A stretch of 64,000 bases of DNA from Flavivirga abyssicola (GTDB lineage Bacteria > Bacteroidota > Bacteroidia > Flavobacteriales > Flavobacteriaceae): the NCBI RefSeq assembly GCF_030540775.2, contig NZ_CP141266.1:1041001-1105000 (forward strand), read 5' to 3'. The position numbers and the translations under genes were made by a program. Below the pieces are notes generated by a model. That model worked only from the letters and a program-made list of their open reading frames with translations, ran no database searches and was not told the origin of the DNA. Positions 1 to 9,898 of the stretch are shown here, piece after piece (within the stretch, counting starts at the first letter, position 1; each line of letters opens with the position of its first letter).

Positions 1-2
1 GA

Positions 3-863
3 AGTCGTGATCCGCAAAGTATCCTAGAGGAAGTAAACGATTTATGGAACAGAGGGTTTAAAGAAATTACGTTGCTTGGTCAAAATGTAGATAGCTACCT
101 ATGGTATGGTGGTGGTTTAAAAAAAGATTTTGAAAAAGCAAGTGAGATTCAAAAAGCAACATCTGTAAACTTTTCAAAATTATTAGAACTATGCGCTAAA
201 GCCCAGCCAAAAATGCGGATTCGCTTTTCAACATCAAATCCGCAAGATTTAACATTGGATGTGGTTAAAACTATGGCTAAATACAATAATATCTGCAATC
301 ATATTCATTTACCTGTACAGAGTGGCAGCGACCGTATTTTAAAAGAGATGAATCGTTTACACACGCGTAAAGAATATATGACCTTGATTGATAACATTCG
401 TCAAATTATTCCTGATTGTGCTATTAGCCAGGATATGATTGTTGGTTTCCCTACTGAAACTGAAGATGATTTTCAAGATACTGTTTCATTAATGAACTAT
501 GTAAAATATAATTTCGGTTATATGTTTACGTATTCTGAACGTCCGGGAACTTTGGCAGAACGCAAAATGAAAGATGACGTACCCGAGGAAGTGAAAAAAC
601 GACGTTTACAAGATATTGTCGATTTACAACGTGATCATAGTGAAATTAAAACTAAAGAACACCTCAACACTATTGTAGAAGTGCTCATTGAAAAAGAATC
701 AAAGAAATCAAACTCGCAATGGTCTGGACGTACGTCTCAAAACATTGTAGCAGTATTTCCTAAAGGGTCATATAAAATAGGTGACTTTGTAAATGTAAAA
801 ATAACAGACTGCACTAGCGCTACACTTATTGGTGAAGCCATTGGGTATTCTGACAACAATTAA
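3..863 (+). CDS. miaB: tRNA-2-methylthio-N6-dimethylallyladenosine synthase MiaB (5' partial)
   Basis: The gene starts before the window; its frame is open from the first bases and ends in TAA. MiaB is a radical SAM methylthiotransferase that converts i6A37 of tRNAs to ms2i6A. The visible 286 residues hold the GQNVDSY motif, the second half of the radical SAM barrel (STSNPQDL, then HLPVQSGSDRILKEMNR) and a C-terminal TRAM RNA-binding domain of about 65 residues. The N-terminal UPF0004 domain and the CxxxCxxC cluster ligands lie upstream, out of view. A small hypothetical gene follows after 5 nt, so the two are probably cotranscribed. Confidence 0.95.
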   Translation, partial: SRDPQSILEEVNDLWNRGFKEITLLGQNVDSYLWYGGGLKKDFEKASEIQKATSVNFSKLLELCAKAQPKMRIRFSTSNPQDLTLDVVKTMAKYNNICNHIHLPVQSGSDRILKEMNRLHTRKEYMTLIDNIRQIIPDCAISQDMIVGFPTETEDDFQDTVSLMNYVKYNFGYMFTYSERPGTLAERKMKDDVPEEVKKRRLQDIVDLQRDHSEIKTKEHLNTIVEVLIEKESKKSNSQWSGRTSQNIVAVFPKGSYKIGDFVNVKITDCTSATLIGEAIGYSDNN

Positions 864-868
864 AACAA

Positions 869-1210
869 GTGGCAGAATTTAACTTTAACAACAAAACATT
901 TTTTTTAATAGAAAATTCTGAAAATGGAAAAGTTAATTCTGAAACCATCTTTAAATACAAACAAAAGGGCAATTTAGTAACTGCTGATTATTATGGGGGC
1001 ACCATAAAATACGGTAAAATAATTGCCCATTTAAAAAATGATAAACTTGATATGTTATACCAATGTATAACGACAGAAAATGAATTGAAAGCAGGGAAAG
1101 CCGTTGCCCAAATAAGTGTAACGAGTAGCAATAAAATAAAACTTATCCTTAATTGGGAATGGTTAGAAAATAAAAATGAGCATGGAATTTCTGAATATAT
1201 TGAGCAGTAA
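869..1210 (+). CDS. conserved hypothetical protein, flavobacterial 'N-acetylglutamate synthase'-type annotation
   Basis: A 113-residue soluble protein with no signal peptide, starting at GTG only 5 nt after miaB. The pattern (NNKTFF..ENSENGKVNSETIF.YKQ.G, then a Gly-rich YYGGTIKYG strand) is what I recall from small flavobacterial proteins often labelled N-acetylglutamate synthase. I see no GNAT acetyltransferase motif, so that name should not be taken as a function. The alternating polar and hydrophobic pattern suggests a small beta-rich domain. Another start cannot be excluded, because the Shine-Dalgarno signal is poor here as elsewhere in the phylum. Confidence 0.7.
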   Translation: MAEFNFNNKTFFLIENSENGKVNSETIFKYKQKGNLVTADYYGGTIKYGKIIAHLKNDKLDMLYQCITTENELKAGKAVAQISVTSSNKIKLILNWEWLENKNEHGISEYIEQ

Positions 1211-1220
1211 AAATTGAAAA

Positions 1221-1243
1221 GATTCCCGCCTACGCGGGAATGA
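1221..1243. repeat. palindromic intergenic repeat (ATTCCCGC class)
   Basis: A perfect 8-bp stem (ATTCCCGC at 1222-1229, GCGGGAAT at 1234-1241) with a 4-nt loop, followed by GAC. It lies between the small hypothetical gene and the sigma-54 activator and is much richer in G+C than its surroundings. The same core recurs at about 22.0, 22.2 and 56.3 kb with T in place of the third C. Confidence 0.8.
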
Positions 1244-1259
1244 CAAAGAAGACAATAAA

Positions 1260-2528
1260 ATGGAATCAATTCAAGCAATAAAACAACGTTTTGGTATTAT
1301 TGGTAATACACCTTTACTAAATCGAGCCATTGAAAAAGCCATTCAGGTAGCCCCTACCGATATTTCGGTTTTGGTTACTGGAGAAAGTGGTGTTGGTAAA
1401 GAAAGTATTCCAAAAATAATACATCAGTTATCGCACAGAAAACACAATAAATACATAGCTGTAAACTGTGGTGCTATTCCTGAAGGCACCATTGACAGTG
1501 AACTCTTTGGTCATGAAAAAGGAGCATTTACAGGGGCTACACAAACCAGACAAGGGTATTTTGAAGTAGCTGACGGAGGAACCATTTTTCTTGATGAAGT
1601 AGGTGAATTGCCTCTAACAACTCAAGTTCGTTTGCTACGTGTTTTAGAAAATGGCGAGTTTTTAAAAGTAGGTTCCAGTAAAGTGCAAAAAACCAATGTT
1701 CGTATTGTTGCTGCTACTAATGTAAATATGTTTGAAGCTATCGAGAAGGAAAAGTTTCGAGAAGATTTATATTACAGATTAAGCACGGTAGATATCCATT
1801 TACCCCCATTACGAGAGCGACGAGAAGATATTCATTTATTGTTCAGAAAATTTGCCAGTGATTTTGCTCTTAAATATAAAATGCCAACAGTTAAGCTAAC
1901 AGATTCTGCCATTCAAGTATTGGCAAAACATCGTTGGGGTGGTAATGTTCGTCAACTTAGAAACATTGCAGAGCAACTATCCGTTTTGGAGCAAAATAGA
2001 ACAATAACTGCTGAAACTCTTAGAGGCTATCTACCAACAGCAGGAACCAATTTACCTGCTATTATAAAAACATCAAAATCTGAAAGTGATTTTAGCAGTG
2101 AACGTGAGATTTTATATAAAGTTCTATTCGATATGAAAGCTGATTTAAATGATTTAAAAAAGCTTACCATGGAGCTCATGAAAAATGGGAATACCAAGGA
2201 TGTTGAAAAGGACAATGAAGGGTTAATCCAAAAAATTTACGGCAATAATAAAGACGAAGAAGCTATCTATGAAAATCCTGTTCAAGAAACAGAGGTATTA
2301 TCAATTCCAGAACACCCTGTAGAGCAAGATGAGATTATTGATATTCAGGATAAATATCATTTTGCTGAAGAAATTGAGGAAGAAGAAACCTTATCATTAC
2401 ATGACAAAGAATTAGAATTAATAAAGAAATCGCTTGAACGTCACAGCGGAAAGCGTAAATTAGCTGCTGCAGAACTAGGAATTAGTGAGCGTACTTTATA
2501 TAGAAAGATTAAACAATATGATCTTTAA
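1260..2528 (+). CDS. sigma-54-dependent transcriptional activator, Fis family
   Basis: A 422-residue enhancer-binding protein. It starts almost directly with the AAA+ domain: Walker A GESGVGKES near residue 42, the sigma-54 contact loop GAFTGA near residue 91, Walker B IFLDEVGE, and the arginine-finger region FREDLYYRL. A long acidic linker follows (about 320-385), then a C-terminal Fis-type helix-turn-helix (KRKLAAAELGISERTLYRKIK). There is no N-terminal receiver or GAF sensor domain, so it may be constitutive or controlled by a partner. It heads the run lptE - TPR - secG - groES - groL. A candidate -24/-12 promoter lies before groES, which makes groESL a possible target. Confidence 0.92.
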   Translation: MESIQAIKQRFGIIGNTPLLNRAIEKAIQVAPTDISVLVTGESGVGKESIPKIIHQLSHRKHNKYIAVNCGAIPEGTIDSELFGHEKGAFTGATQTRQGYFEVADGGTIFLDEVGELPLTTQVRLLRVLENGEFLKVGSSKVQKTNVRIVAATNVNMFEAIEKEKFREDLYYRLSTVDIHLPPLRERREDIHLLFRKFASDFALKYKMPTVKLTDSAIQVLAKHRWGGNVRQLRNIAEQLSVLEQNRTITAETLRGYLPTAGTNLPAIIKTSKSESDFSSEREILYKVLFDMKADLNDLKKLTMELMKNGNTKDVEKDNEGLIQKIYGNNKDEEAIYENPVQETEVLSIPEHPVEQDEIIDIQDKYHFAEEIEEEETLSLHDKELELIKKSLERHSGKRKLAAAELGISERTLYRKIKQYDL

Positions 2529-2612
2529 ATTAGTGTTTAGTAAGTAGTATAAGATAACAACATTATAAAAAAGTAATCGTTTAGAAATAAATCAATTATC
2601 ATTCTAGAGTTT

Positions 2613-2638
2613 GCACTGAGACTGGTCGAAGTGAAGAC
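2613..2638. repeat. dispersed repeat fragment (CTTCGACCAGT class)
   Basis: Contains CACTGAGACTGGTCGAAGTG, with partly complementary ends (CACT/AGTG). It lies 20 bp upstream of lptE. Related CTCGACCAG text recurs near 22.2 kb. Confidence 0.5.
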
Positions 2639-2656
2639 AAGAACCCAATAAAGCAA

Positions 2657-3160
2657 ATGACATACACAAAGTATATTTTTATTTTATTAGTAAGCATAAC
2701 CCTTTCCGGTTGTGGTATTTACTCATTTACAGGTGTAAAAACAGGAGATGCTAAAACATTCCAAGTAAACCGTTTTGAAAACACGTCATTATTAATTGAA
2801 CCTGGCTTAGAAAGAGATTTTAAATTAGCACTTGAGGATTTAATACAAAACCAAACCAATTTAGGATTAGTACCTTCAAATGCCGATTTGGTTTATGAAG
2901 GTGAAATAACAAATTATAGAATTTCACCAACCACTGCAACATCCCAAAATACAGCTGCTCAAAATAGATTAACCATTGGTGTTAAGGTGAGGTTTTACAA
3001 TAGATTGAATGAAGAAGAAGATTTGGATCAATCTTTTTCATTTTTTTATGATTACCCAGGAAGTGCCCAACTTGTTGGTGGCCAGAAAGCAACGGCCCAC
3101 GAAGAAATTTTTGAGCGACTTACCCAAGATATTATTAATGCAACTCTAGCTAGATGGTAA
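2657..3160 (+). CDS. lptE: LPS assembly lipoprotein LptE
   Basis: A 167-residue lipoprotein: an N-terminal hydrophobic segment ends in the lipobox LSGC (Cys at about 19), followed by GIYSFTG. The body (NTSLLIEPGLERDFKLALEDLI, then the ADLVYEGEI strand and the YDYPG segment) matches Bacteroidetes LptE. The family plugs the LptD barrel and helps insert LPS into the outer membrane. The stop is 4 nt before the next gene and the order lptE - TPR - secG is conserved in flavobacteria, so this is probably an operon. Confidence 0.88.
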   Translation: MTYTKYIFILLVSITLSGCGIYSFTGVKTGDAKTFQVNRFENTSLLIEPGLERDFKLALEDLIQNQTNLGLVPSNADLVYEGEITNYRISPTTATSQNTAAQNRLTIGVKVRFYNRLNEEEDLDQSFSFFYDYPGSAQLVGGQKATAHEEIFERLTQDIINATLARW

Positions 3161-3164
3161 CCAG

Positions 3165-4196
3165 ATGAACGCGACAGATTTCGTAAACTTATTACAACAT
3201 CCACAAACTATAACGCATCAGCAAACTGAGGCTGTAAAATCTGTTGTTGATGAATTTCCATATTTTCAATCAGCTCGTGCTATATATCTTAAAGGCTTAA
3301 AAAATAAAAGTAGTTTTAAATATAATCAAGAACTTAAAACAACTGCTGCTTATACTACAGACAGAAGTATTTTATTTGATTTTATTACATCAGAAGTATT
3401 TATTCAAAATGAAATTTCACAATTTATAAAACAAAATATTTCACACCTAAAGGATATTGATGTTACCGTTGAAGATATTTCAGTAAACAAAAGTGTTAAA
3501 ATAGACAGTACTTTAAAGCAACAGATTAAAGACACTATAGGCGTATTAGATCCTACCCTATTCCAACCTAAGGAAGAACGACCTGAAAAAACGACAACAA
3601 ATTTTGTTTTAGACGACTCTGAAGTTATTGAACGTATTATCCCAGAAAATGATGCTACTAAAGAAACCAAAGAAGATACTACATCTCAAAAAAAACCAAT
3701 TAGTGATATATTAAATATAGGCAAGCCTTTTGAGTTTGATAAAAGAGAAACACACTCTTTTAATGAGTGGTTAAAATTAACCTGTTACACGCCTATTGAA
3801 AGAAACGAAGGCGAGGATAAAGAAAGCTCAAAAAACACTAAAAGTTCTGAAAGTATAGAAGAAAACCCAAAAAGCACAACTTCAGTCGAAGAGAAATCTT
3901 CTAAAGCGCTAAACAAAGCTAAAAAGTTTGAGCTTATTGATGAATTTATCACAAAAAACCCCAAGATAAACCCTTTTCGAGCTACAATTACCAAGGGGAA
4001 TCTTGCAAAAGCACAGATGATACAACCTGAAGCCTTAATGACTGAGACTTTAGCACGTATTTACGTAGAACAAAAAAACTACAAAAAAGCAATTCAATCT
4101 TATAAAGTTTTAAGTTTGAAATATCCAGAAAAAAGTGGTTTCTTTGCAGACCAAATTAAAGCAATAGAGCAATTACAAGAACAAAATAATATATAA
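3165..4196 (+). CDS. hypothetical TPR-like protein between lptE and secG
   Basis: 343 residues, soluble, with no signal peptide. Residues 1-110 look alpha-helical and contain YFQSARAIYLKGLK. The middle (about 130-265) is a low-complexity stretch rich in Ser, Lys and Glu and is probably disordered. The C-terminus has one recognisable TPR-like pair (ETLARIYVEQKNYKKAIQSY, then LSLKYPEKSGFF). It is tightly packed (4 nt after lptE, 2 nt before secG), which suggests coupled expression with envelope-biogenesis genes. The function is unknown; the TPR and disordered linker suggest an adaptor. Confidence 0.8.
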   Translation: MNATDFVNLLQHPQTITHQQTEAVKSVVDEFPYFQSARAIYLKGLKNKSSFKYNQELKTTAAYTTDRSILFDFITSEVFIQNEISQFIKQNISHLKDIDVTVEDISVNKSVKIDSTLKQQIKDTIGVLDPTLFQPKEERPEKTTTNFVLDDSEVIERIIPENDATKETKEDTTSQKKPISDILNIGKPFEFDKRETHSFNEWLKLTCYTPIERNEGEDKESSKNTKSSESIEENPKSTTSVEEKSSKALNKAKKFELIDEFITKNPKINPFRATITKGNLAKAQMIQPEALMTETLARIYVEQKNYKKAIQSYKVLSLKYPEKSGFFADQIKAIEQLQEQNNI

Positions 4197-4198
4197 TA

Positions 4199-4561
4199 AT
4201 GAGTACGTTTACAATATTTTTAGCATTAATTGTAGTGGTAGCATTTTTACTAATTGTAGTAATTATGGTGCAAAACCCTAAAGGCGGTGGATTATCATCA
4301 TCTTTTGGCGGTGGCGGTACACAACAATTAGGTGGTGTAAAAAAGACAACAGACTTTTTAGATAAAAGTACGTGGACTTTAGCTACCCTATTATTAGTTT
4401 TAATACTAGCTTCAAACATAGCAATTAATAGAGGTGGAGAAAATTTAGATTCTAAAGCTTTAGACCAAGATGCAGCTACAAGTGCGCCTGCATTACCTGC
4501 TCCGCTACCTGCAACTAATGATGCTGCAACGGCAACACCAGCAGATTCTACAGGAAATTAA
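4199..4561 (+). CDS. secG: preprotein translocase subunit SecG
   Basis: 120 residues. It has two membrane helices (about 3-24 and 60-77) and, between them, the conserved cytoplasmic motif QNPKGGGLSSSFGG. SecG assists SecYEG in protein export. The C-terminal 40 residues form an Ala/Pro/Thr-rich tail that goes beyond the core family and is common in Bacteroidetes. It is the last gene before a strong hairpin terminator. Confidence 0.93.
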   Translation: MSTFTIFLALIVVVAFLLIVVIMVQNPKGGGLSSSFGGGGTQQLGGVKKTTDFLDKSTWTLATLLLVLILASNIAINRGGENLDSKALDQDAATSAPALPAPLPATNDAATATPADSTGN

Positions 4562-4574
4562 TTCTGTTTACAAA

Positions 4575-4619
4575 AGAAACAAAAAATGCCAGCTTTTAGA
4601 GTTGGCATTTTTTGTTTCT
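4575..4619. terminator. strong bidirectional-type hairpin terminator after secG
   Basis: A perfect 17-bp stem (arms 4575-4591 and 4603-4619, core AATGCCA/TGGCATT) with an 11-nt loop. A-rich and T-rich arm ends give a U-run in either direction. It closes the lptE-secG unit and separates it from groES. Confidence 0.88.
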
Positions 4620-4663
4620 ACCTATTTGGTAGACAAGTCTGCAAGTTTGTCAGTTCTTAAGCA

Positions 4664-4680
4664 TTGGCACATTTTTAGTA
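4664..4680 (+). promoter_or_regulatory. candidate sigma-54 (-24/-12) promoter of groES
   Basis: TTGGCAC at 4664-4670 fits the -24 element (TGGCAC). Five bases later TAGTA stands where TTGCA/T would be expected, so the -12 element is weak. The position, 55 nt upstream of the groES start and just downstream of the secG terminator, is right for a promoter, and a sigma-54 activator gene is 2 kb upstream. A palindrome ACGCTTAAGCGT follows at 4683-4694. Confidence 0.4.
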
Positions 4681-4735
4681 TAACGCTTAAGCGTTAAGAA
4701 AAAACATATTTTAAATTAATTAAAAAATATAACAA

Positions 4736-5011
4736 ATGGCATTAAACATTAAACCATTAGCAGACCGTGTTCTTATTGAACCTGCTGCAGCTGAAACTAC
4801 AACAGCATCAGGAATTATTATTCCAGATAACGCTAAAGAAAAACCACAAAAAGGAAAGGTAGTTGCCGCTGGAAAAGGCACAAAAGATGAACCTATTACT
4901 GTAAAAGTTGGTGACACTGTTTTATACGGAAAATATGCTGGAACCGAACTTAAACTAGAAGGTAAAGATTATTTAATTATGCGCGAAAGTGACATTTTAG
5001 CAATTATTTAA
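4736..5011 (+). CDS. groES: co-chaperonin GroES
   Basis: 91 residues, full length for the family. It starts [14 protein letters not shown], has the mobile-loop region [21 protein letters not shown], and ends [14 protein letters not shown]. It forms the heptameric lid of GroEL. It precedes groL with an unusually wide 131-nt gap that holds repeats. Confidence 0.97.
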   Translation: MALNIKPLADRVLIEPAAAETTTASGIIIPDNAKEKPQKGKVVAAGKGTKDEPITVKVGDTVLYGKYAGTELKLEGKDYLIMRESDILAII

Positions 5012-5024
5012 ATAATTGCTTTTT
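4999..5024. terminator. perfect palindrome over the groES stop codon, followed by T5 (possible attenuator)
   Basis: AGCAATTATTT at 4999-5009 is followed directly by its reverse complement to 5020, then TTTT. The stem is A+T rich and has no spare loop, so it would be weak. It could lower readthrough from groES into groL or protect a processed groES 3' end. Confidence 0.35.
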
Positions 5025-5026
5025 CC

Positions 5027-5069
5027 ATTCCCGCGACTTGTGCTGAACTTGTTTCAGTAAAACGGGAAC
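5027..5069. repeat. composite palindromic repeat between groES and groL
   Basis: Outer arms TTCCCG and CGGGAA enclose an inner imperfect hairpin CTGAACTTGTTTCAG. The same two-level arrangement occurs at 25248-25289, also just upstream of a gene start. A degenerate third element (ATTCCT...AGGGAAT, 5104-5123) lies 20 bp before groL. Confidence 0.6.
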
Positions 5070-5088
5070 CCCATTCAAATAAAACTAA

Positions 5089-6776
<1,688 letters not shown>

Positions 6777-6777
<1 letters not shown>

Positions 6778-6791
6778 TCGAGAGCTTCGAC
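6777..6791. repeat. short hairpin GTCGA-N5-TCGAC at the groL stop
   Basis: A 5-bp stem overlapping the last base of the groL stop codon. It resembles the TCGA-containing dispersed repeats at 10.0, 58.0 and 64.0 kb. Confidence 0.4.
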
Positions 6792-6802
6792 ACGCTAATT
6801 AT

Positions 6803-6836
6803 AAAAAACGCCTCGATTTATTTTGAGGCGTTTTTT
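6803..6836. terminator. hairpin terminator after groL
   Basis: A perfect 12-bp stem (AAAAAACGCCTC and its complement GAGGCGTTTTTT) around a 10-nt loop. The A- and T-tracts make it functional in both directions. It serves groL and the minus-strand gene ending at 6879. Confidence 0.92.
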
Positions 6837-6878
6837 ATTTAATATGTTATGTGGTATAACGTAGCTTATTATAGTCGC

Positions 6879-7631
6879 TTACTCTAAAGAGTTGTTTGAG
6901 TCAATTAAAGATTTTAATTTTGACAAGGAACTCTTTATGTTTTCAGAATTACTTTTTTTATCCATAAGCTCTATCTTTCTTACCATACTATCATAATTTG
7001 CATCCGGAAATGTTTTTAATAACAAAGAAAAGTATTTGACAATACCATCGCAAAAAAGAACCAACCCTTCTTTAGAATATGATTTTTCATCATTTATTTC
7101 ATCCAAATAGTAATTGAAATTACCAACAATTTTTTGGACATTAGATTTTAATACTCTCTTTGTACGGTCAGCTTCTGGATCATCAACTCTCTCAAGTATT
7201 TCATCGTTCCCTATTTTAAAATATTTTATTTGTAAACCTAGTCCAAATTGAAATATTTTCAAATACTCTTTTTCATAAATAAAATTATCTTTTCTATCTC
7301 TAATATCATAAATACCATTCATATCTTTCCATCTATTAAAGAAATCTGTAGCAACACCAGATCTGTGTTTCAAACCTAATTCATTATCATCCAATACAAC
7401 TAAATAATTCTGCTCATCAGTTAATTTTTCAAGAATTGGACGAGTTTCAGGATCATCAAAAGTTGGTAAGTTCTCATTATTAGTATTTCCTACTTTGATA
7501 GTTAAAATTACATTTGAATAATCCATAGCGTCCCAATACCTTTTTTCTAGGGGAAATTTTGAGCTTGAATCATTGCAATTAAGCATTAATAGACAAATAA
7601 TAGATGAAAACAGAATGTTAGTCTTTAACAT
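6879..7631 (-). CDS. hypothetical lipoprotein
   Basis: 250 residues. An N-terminal signal ends in the lipobox-like LMLNC (Cys at about 19) followed by NDSSSK, so it is probably lipidated. I recognise no domain. The mature part is polar and mostly helical, with an acidic segment (VDDPEADRTKR). Its start overlaps the 3' end of the upstream gene by 14 nt, which implies translational coupling with that membrane protein. Confidence 0.72.
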   Translation of the reverse strand: MLKTNILFSSIICLLMLNCNDSSSKFPLEKRYWDAMDYSNVILTIKVGNTNNENLPTFDDPETRPILEKLTDEQNYLVVLDDNELGLKHRSGVATDFFNRWKDMNGIYDIRDRKDNFIYEKEYLKIFQFGLGLQIKYFKIGNDEILERVDDPEADRTKRVLKSNVQKIVGNFNYYLDEINDEKSYSKEGLVLFCDGIVKYFSLLLKTFPDANYDSMVRKIELMDKKSNSENIKSSLSKLKSLIDSNNSLE

Positions 7632-8319
7632 ATATTTTTACTTTAGGGTTTTTAAATTCAGAGAGTAAATTTAATAAACTATCTACAGTTTTTTCATATT
7701 TCTTTTGCTCACTTAAAACATAGCTGTGAAATGTATCATAATCATAGTCTCTTTGATAATCCCTTTCTTTGATTTTGTAATCATTAATAATTTTTTTTAT
7801 TTCAAATTCTGTTAAACTATCTAAATTAGAAATTTTTTGCTTGGCTAAGCGAGAATACAACTCTGCTATTCTGAAATGATATAATTCATGAGTTAAGAGT
7901 TCTTTATTTTTAGAATGTGTGTTATAAACAAAAGAACGTGAAGGATGAAAATATGTTTCTATTATTACATGTTCTTGATTTATCGATGACTTGATCTCAG
8001 TTACTATATAAGCAAACCTCTTATTTCCATAGAGTGATTTTTTAAAGAATTCAAATCCTCTAAAATTCTTAAATGATATTGAATCAATTTTGCTGTAAGG
8101 TATCGGCCTTTCATAATCAAGAAAGTTTATATATACAAGAGCAACAAAAAAGATAGTAACTGGAATAAGAATTATTAAACTAAATTTTAGTATTCTTAAT
8201 AGTTTTTTAAATGGCTTTGAATTTCCCTTTGATCTTTCTTTTAAAACAAAACGCAATTGATAAATAGCTGGTGAAAAATAGACAAGAAGGAATAAAAGTA
8301 TTATTATATTATCATTCAT
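7618..8319 (-). CDS. membrane protein with HExxH (DUF922-like zincin motif)
   Basis: 233 residues. Two hydrophobic helices (about 3-22 and 45-67) are followed by a domain that would face the periplasm. It holds HELYH at residues 144-148 in the context THELYHFRIAELYSR, close to the HExxHFDIxELYAR pattern I know from the DUF922 putative metalloproteases; E153 could be the third ligand. The last 70 residues look like a coiled coil. It is probably a membrane-anchored zinc peptidase, cotranscribed with the lipoprotein downstream (14-nt overlap). The substrate is unknown. Confidence 0.7.
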   Translation of the reverse strand: MNDNIIILLFLLVYFSPAIYQLRFVLKERSKGNSKPFKKLLRILKFSLIILIPVTIFFVALVYINFLDYERPIPYSKIDSISFKNFRGFEFFKKSLYGNKRFAYIVTEIKSSINQEHVIIETYFHPSRSFVYNTHSKNKELLTHELYHFRIAELYSRLAKQKISNLDSLTEFEIKKIINDYKIKERDYQRDYDYDTFHSYVLSEQKKYEKTVDSLLNLLSEFKNPKVKIYVKD

Positions 8320-8358
8320 GTTTGGTCAGGTTAAACTCGAAGCCTAATTTCTATAATA

Positions 8359-8925
8359 TCATATCTTCTTCTGATAAAAAGACATAATGACTCCATTGGG
8401 CAACGTTTCAGATTTTATAAGTGTTAAATTTTCAGGAAGATTTTTTTCTAAAAATGTTTTTTTACCAGAACCAATAAGAACAGGAAAGGTCCATAGTCGA
8501 AATTCATCGATCAAATCGTGTTTTAAAAGTTCTTGAATGAGCTCCCAACTTCCGTGAACCTGTAATAACAGGCCATCTTTCTCTTTGAGTTTAGTGACTT
8601 CTTTGGCTACATTTCCAGAAATAGGTATGGAATTTTGCCAATTTAGTTCAGAAAGCGTATTTGTTATTACATATTTTGTTTTATGATTAAGGGGTGAATC
8701 AATTCCTGAATTATGCACACTAAAAAGCTCATACGTTTTTCGTCCAAGGAGAAGATCATATGGTTGTGACATAGCCTCTCGACCTACTTGTTCCATAACT
8801 TCTTTCCAGTGGTCTTTTGCCCAGCCTCCTTTTGTGAAACCTTCTGAGGTGTCTTCATTTAGATCACTTGGAGCTTGCATAACACCATCAAGTGATTGAA
8901 AGGTTAGGATTGCTAATTTTCTCAT
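8359..8925 (-). CDS. RibD C-terminal / dihydrofolate reductase family protein
   Basis: 188 residues, soluble. It starts RKLAILTFQSLDGVMQAPSD and carries LLLGRKTYELF and VHGSWELIQELLKHDLIDEFRLWTFPVLIGSGKKTF, the usual layout of the stand-alone RibD_C/YyaP-type reductases. These have the DHFR fold and bind NADPH, but their substrates are mostly unknown. The real folate DHFR of the window is the fusion at 58663, so this one is unlikely to have that role. It reads as a single gene. Confidence 0.85.
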   Translation of the reverse strand: MRKLAILTFQSLDGVMQAPSDLNEDTSEGFTKGGWAKDHWKEVMEQVGREAMSQPYDLLLGRKTYELFSVHNSGIDSPLNHKTKYVITNTLSELNWQNSIPISGNVAKEVTKLKEKDGLLLQVHGSWELIQELLKHDLIDEFRLWTFPVLIGSGKKTFLEKNLPENLTLIKSETLPNGVIMSFYQKKI

Positions 8926-8975
8926 TGTAATTACTTTTAAATCCTGTTTCTTTTTTGTCTTTTACCAAAGGTTTG

Positions 8976-9635
8976 TCATCTTATTTTTTTGATATCCCAC
9001 AATCCAATCGTTGATGCGGTAAAAAAGATAACCAAGATTAGATTTAAATAACCTCCTTTAACTATAATCCAAATATTGTCAGGCAAAAATTTGCAAACTA
9101 AATCTTCTATTAAAAATGGAATAAGTGGAAAAAAAACAATGATCCATCTCGGATATAAAGTTTTTCTTTTCCAAACTTGACTAATAAATAGAATTGATAA
9201 AATTCCAACAATCGGATAAACGAATAATCTCAAAATTTGATTTATTCTTTCAGAAAGCGAAACAGCCTCGTTTATATCAAGATTATATTCGACCGATAAT
9301 TTCGCTGTTGTCGCAATGGCAAGAAAAGCTCCATGAACTATTCCAAATGCTATTAAAACACTTCCAAAAAAAATTAATAAGCCATTTCTAAAAATTGGTT
9401 TTGCTGGTTTAAATGCATAATATACTTGACCTAAACCAATCATATAAAACCAAGTTGCAAATAAGGCACAAACTCCACTTGCAATAATTCTAAAGTTAGA
9501 AGCATTCCCCATATTTCTTCTAAAATTCGTACTAATTGGGTCATAATACAAAAACATATCTCCAGCAAACAAAATCAATCCACCCAATATTCCAAATAGT
9601 CCTAAAACTCTAATCCAAAACTGATTCATCTTCAT
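8976..9635 (-). CDS. six-helix integral membrane protein of unknown function
   Basis: 219 residues with six clear hydrophobic helices (about 7-27, 48-76, 82-112, 133-153, 160-180, 191-213). The ATG two codons in (9629) is an equally good start. An acidic, strand-like segment (EYNLDINEAVSLSERI) lies between helices 3 and 4. It resembles the small uncharacterised membrane proteins of Bacteroidetes grouped under DUF names; I cannot name the family with confidence. A TACATTTG element lies 26-33 bp upstream of the start on the minus strand. Confidence 0.7.
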   Translation of the reverse strand: MKMNQFWIRVLGLFGILGGLILFAGDMFLYYDPISTNFRRNMGNASNFRIIASGVCALFATWFYMIGLGQVYYAFKPAKPIFRNGLLIFFGSVLIAFGIVHGAFLAIATTAKLSVEYNLDINEAVSLSERINQILRLFVYPIVGILSILFISQVWKRKTLYPRWIIVFFPLIPFLIEDLVCKFLPDNIWIIVKGGYLNLILVIFFTASTIGLWDIKKIR

Positions 9636-9660
9636 TGCAAAATTCCATTTATTTCACTTT

Positions 9661-9668
9661 CAAATGTA
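9661..9668 (-). promoter_or_regulatory. TAnnTTTG -7 element upstream of the six-helix membrane gene
   Basis: On the minus strand this reads TACATTTG, an exact match to the Bacteroidetes -7 consensus. A TTTG lies 23 nt further upstream, slightly wider than the usual spacing of about 19-21. Confidence 0.45.
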
Positions 9669-9873
9669 ACCATTTTGAAATACATTTTCTACAAAACAAT
9701 ATTTTCTACCTCATTAGTTTTAATGCACAACTCTATGTTTTTAATAATTGTGCTTGCGTAATTAATTCTCTATTGTAAAATATACAAGAAACTATCTGAA
9801 AAGCTTAAAAATTATCATTTTTAGCGTAGTCAAAAAAACTCATAACACTAATAAACAAACATTTAAATTTGGA

Positions 9874-9898
9874 AGATTCTTCGCTATGCTCTGAATGA
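9874..9898. repeat. dispersed repeat (GATTCTTCGCT...GAATGA class)
   Basis: AGATTCTTCGCTATGCTCTG followed by AATGA; the ATTC/GAAT ends pair. A close copy is at 22123-22148 (GATTCTTCACTTCGTTCTGA then ATGAC). Confidence 0.65.

Noticed and set aside
991-1278. 95-codon minus-strand frame across the small hypothetical gene and a repeat
   Set aside because: It reads through the palindromic repeat and is antisense to a better-supported gene; no family pattern.
4470-4697. 75-codon plus-strand frame overlapping the secG end
   Set aside because: It runs through the secG terminator hairpin and has no recognisable protein pattern.
8359-8925. Second functional folate DHFR
   Set aside because: The sequence follows the RibD_C/YyaP pattern, not the folate DHFR pattern seen at 58663.
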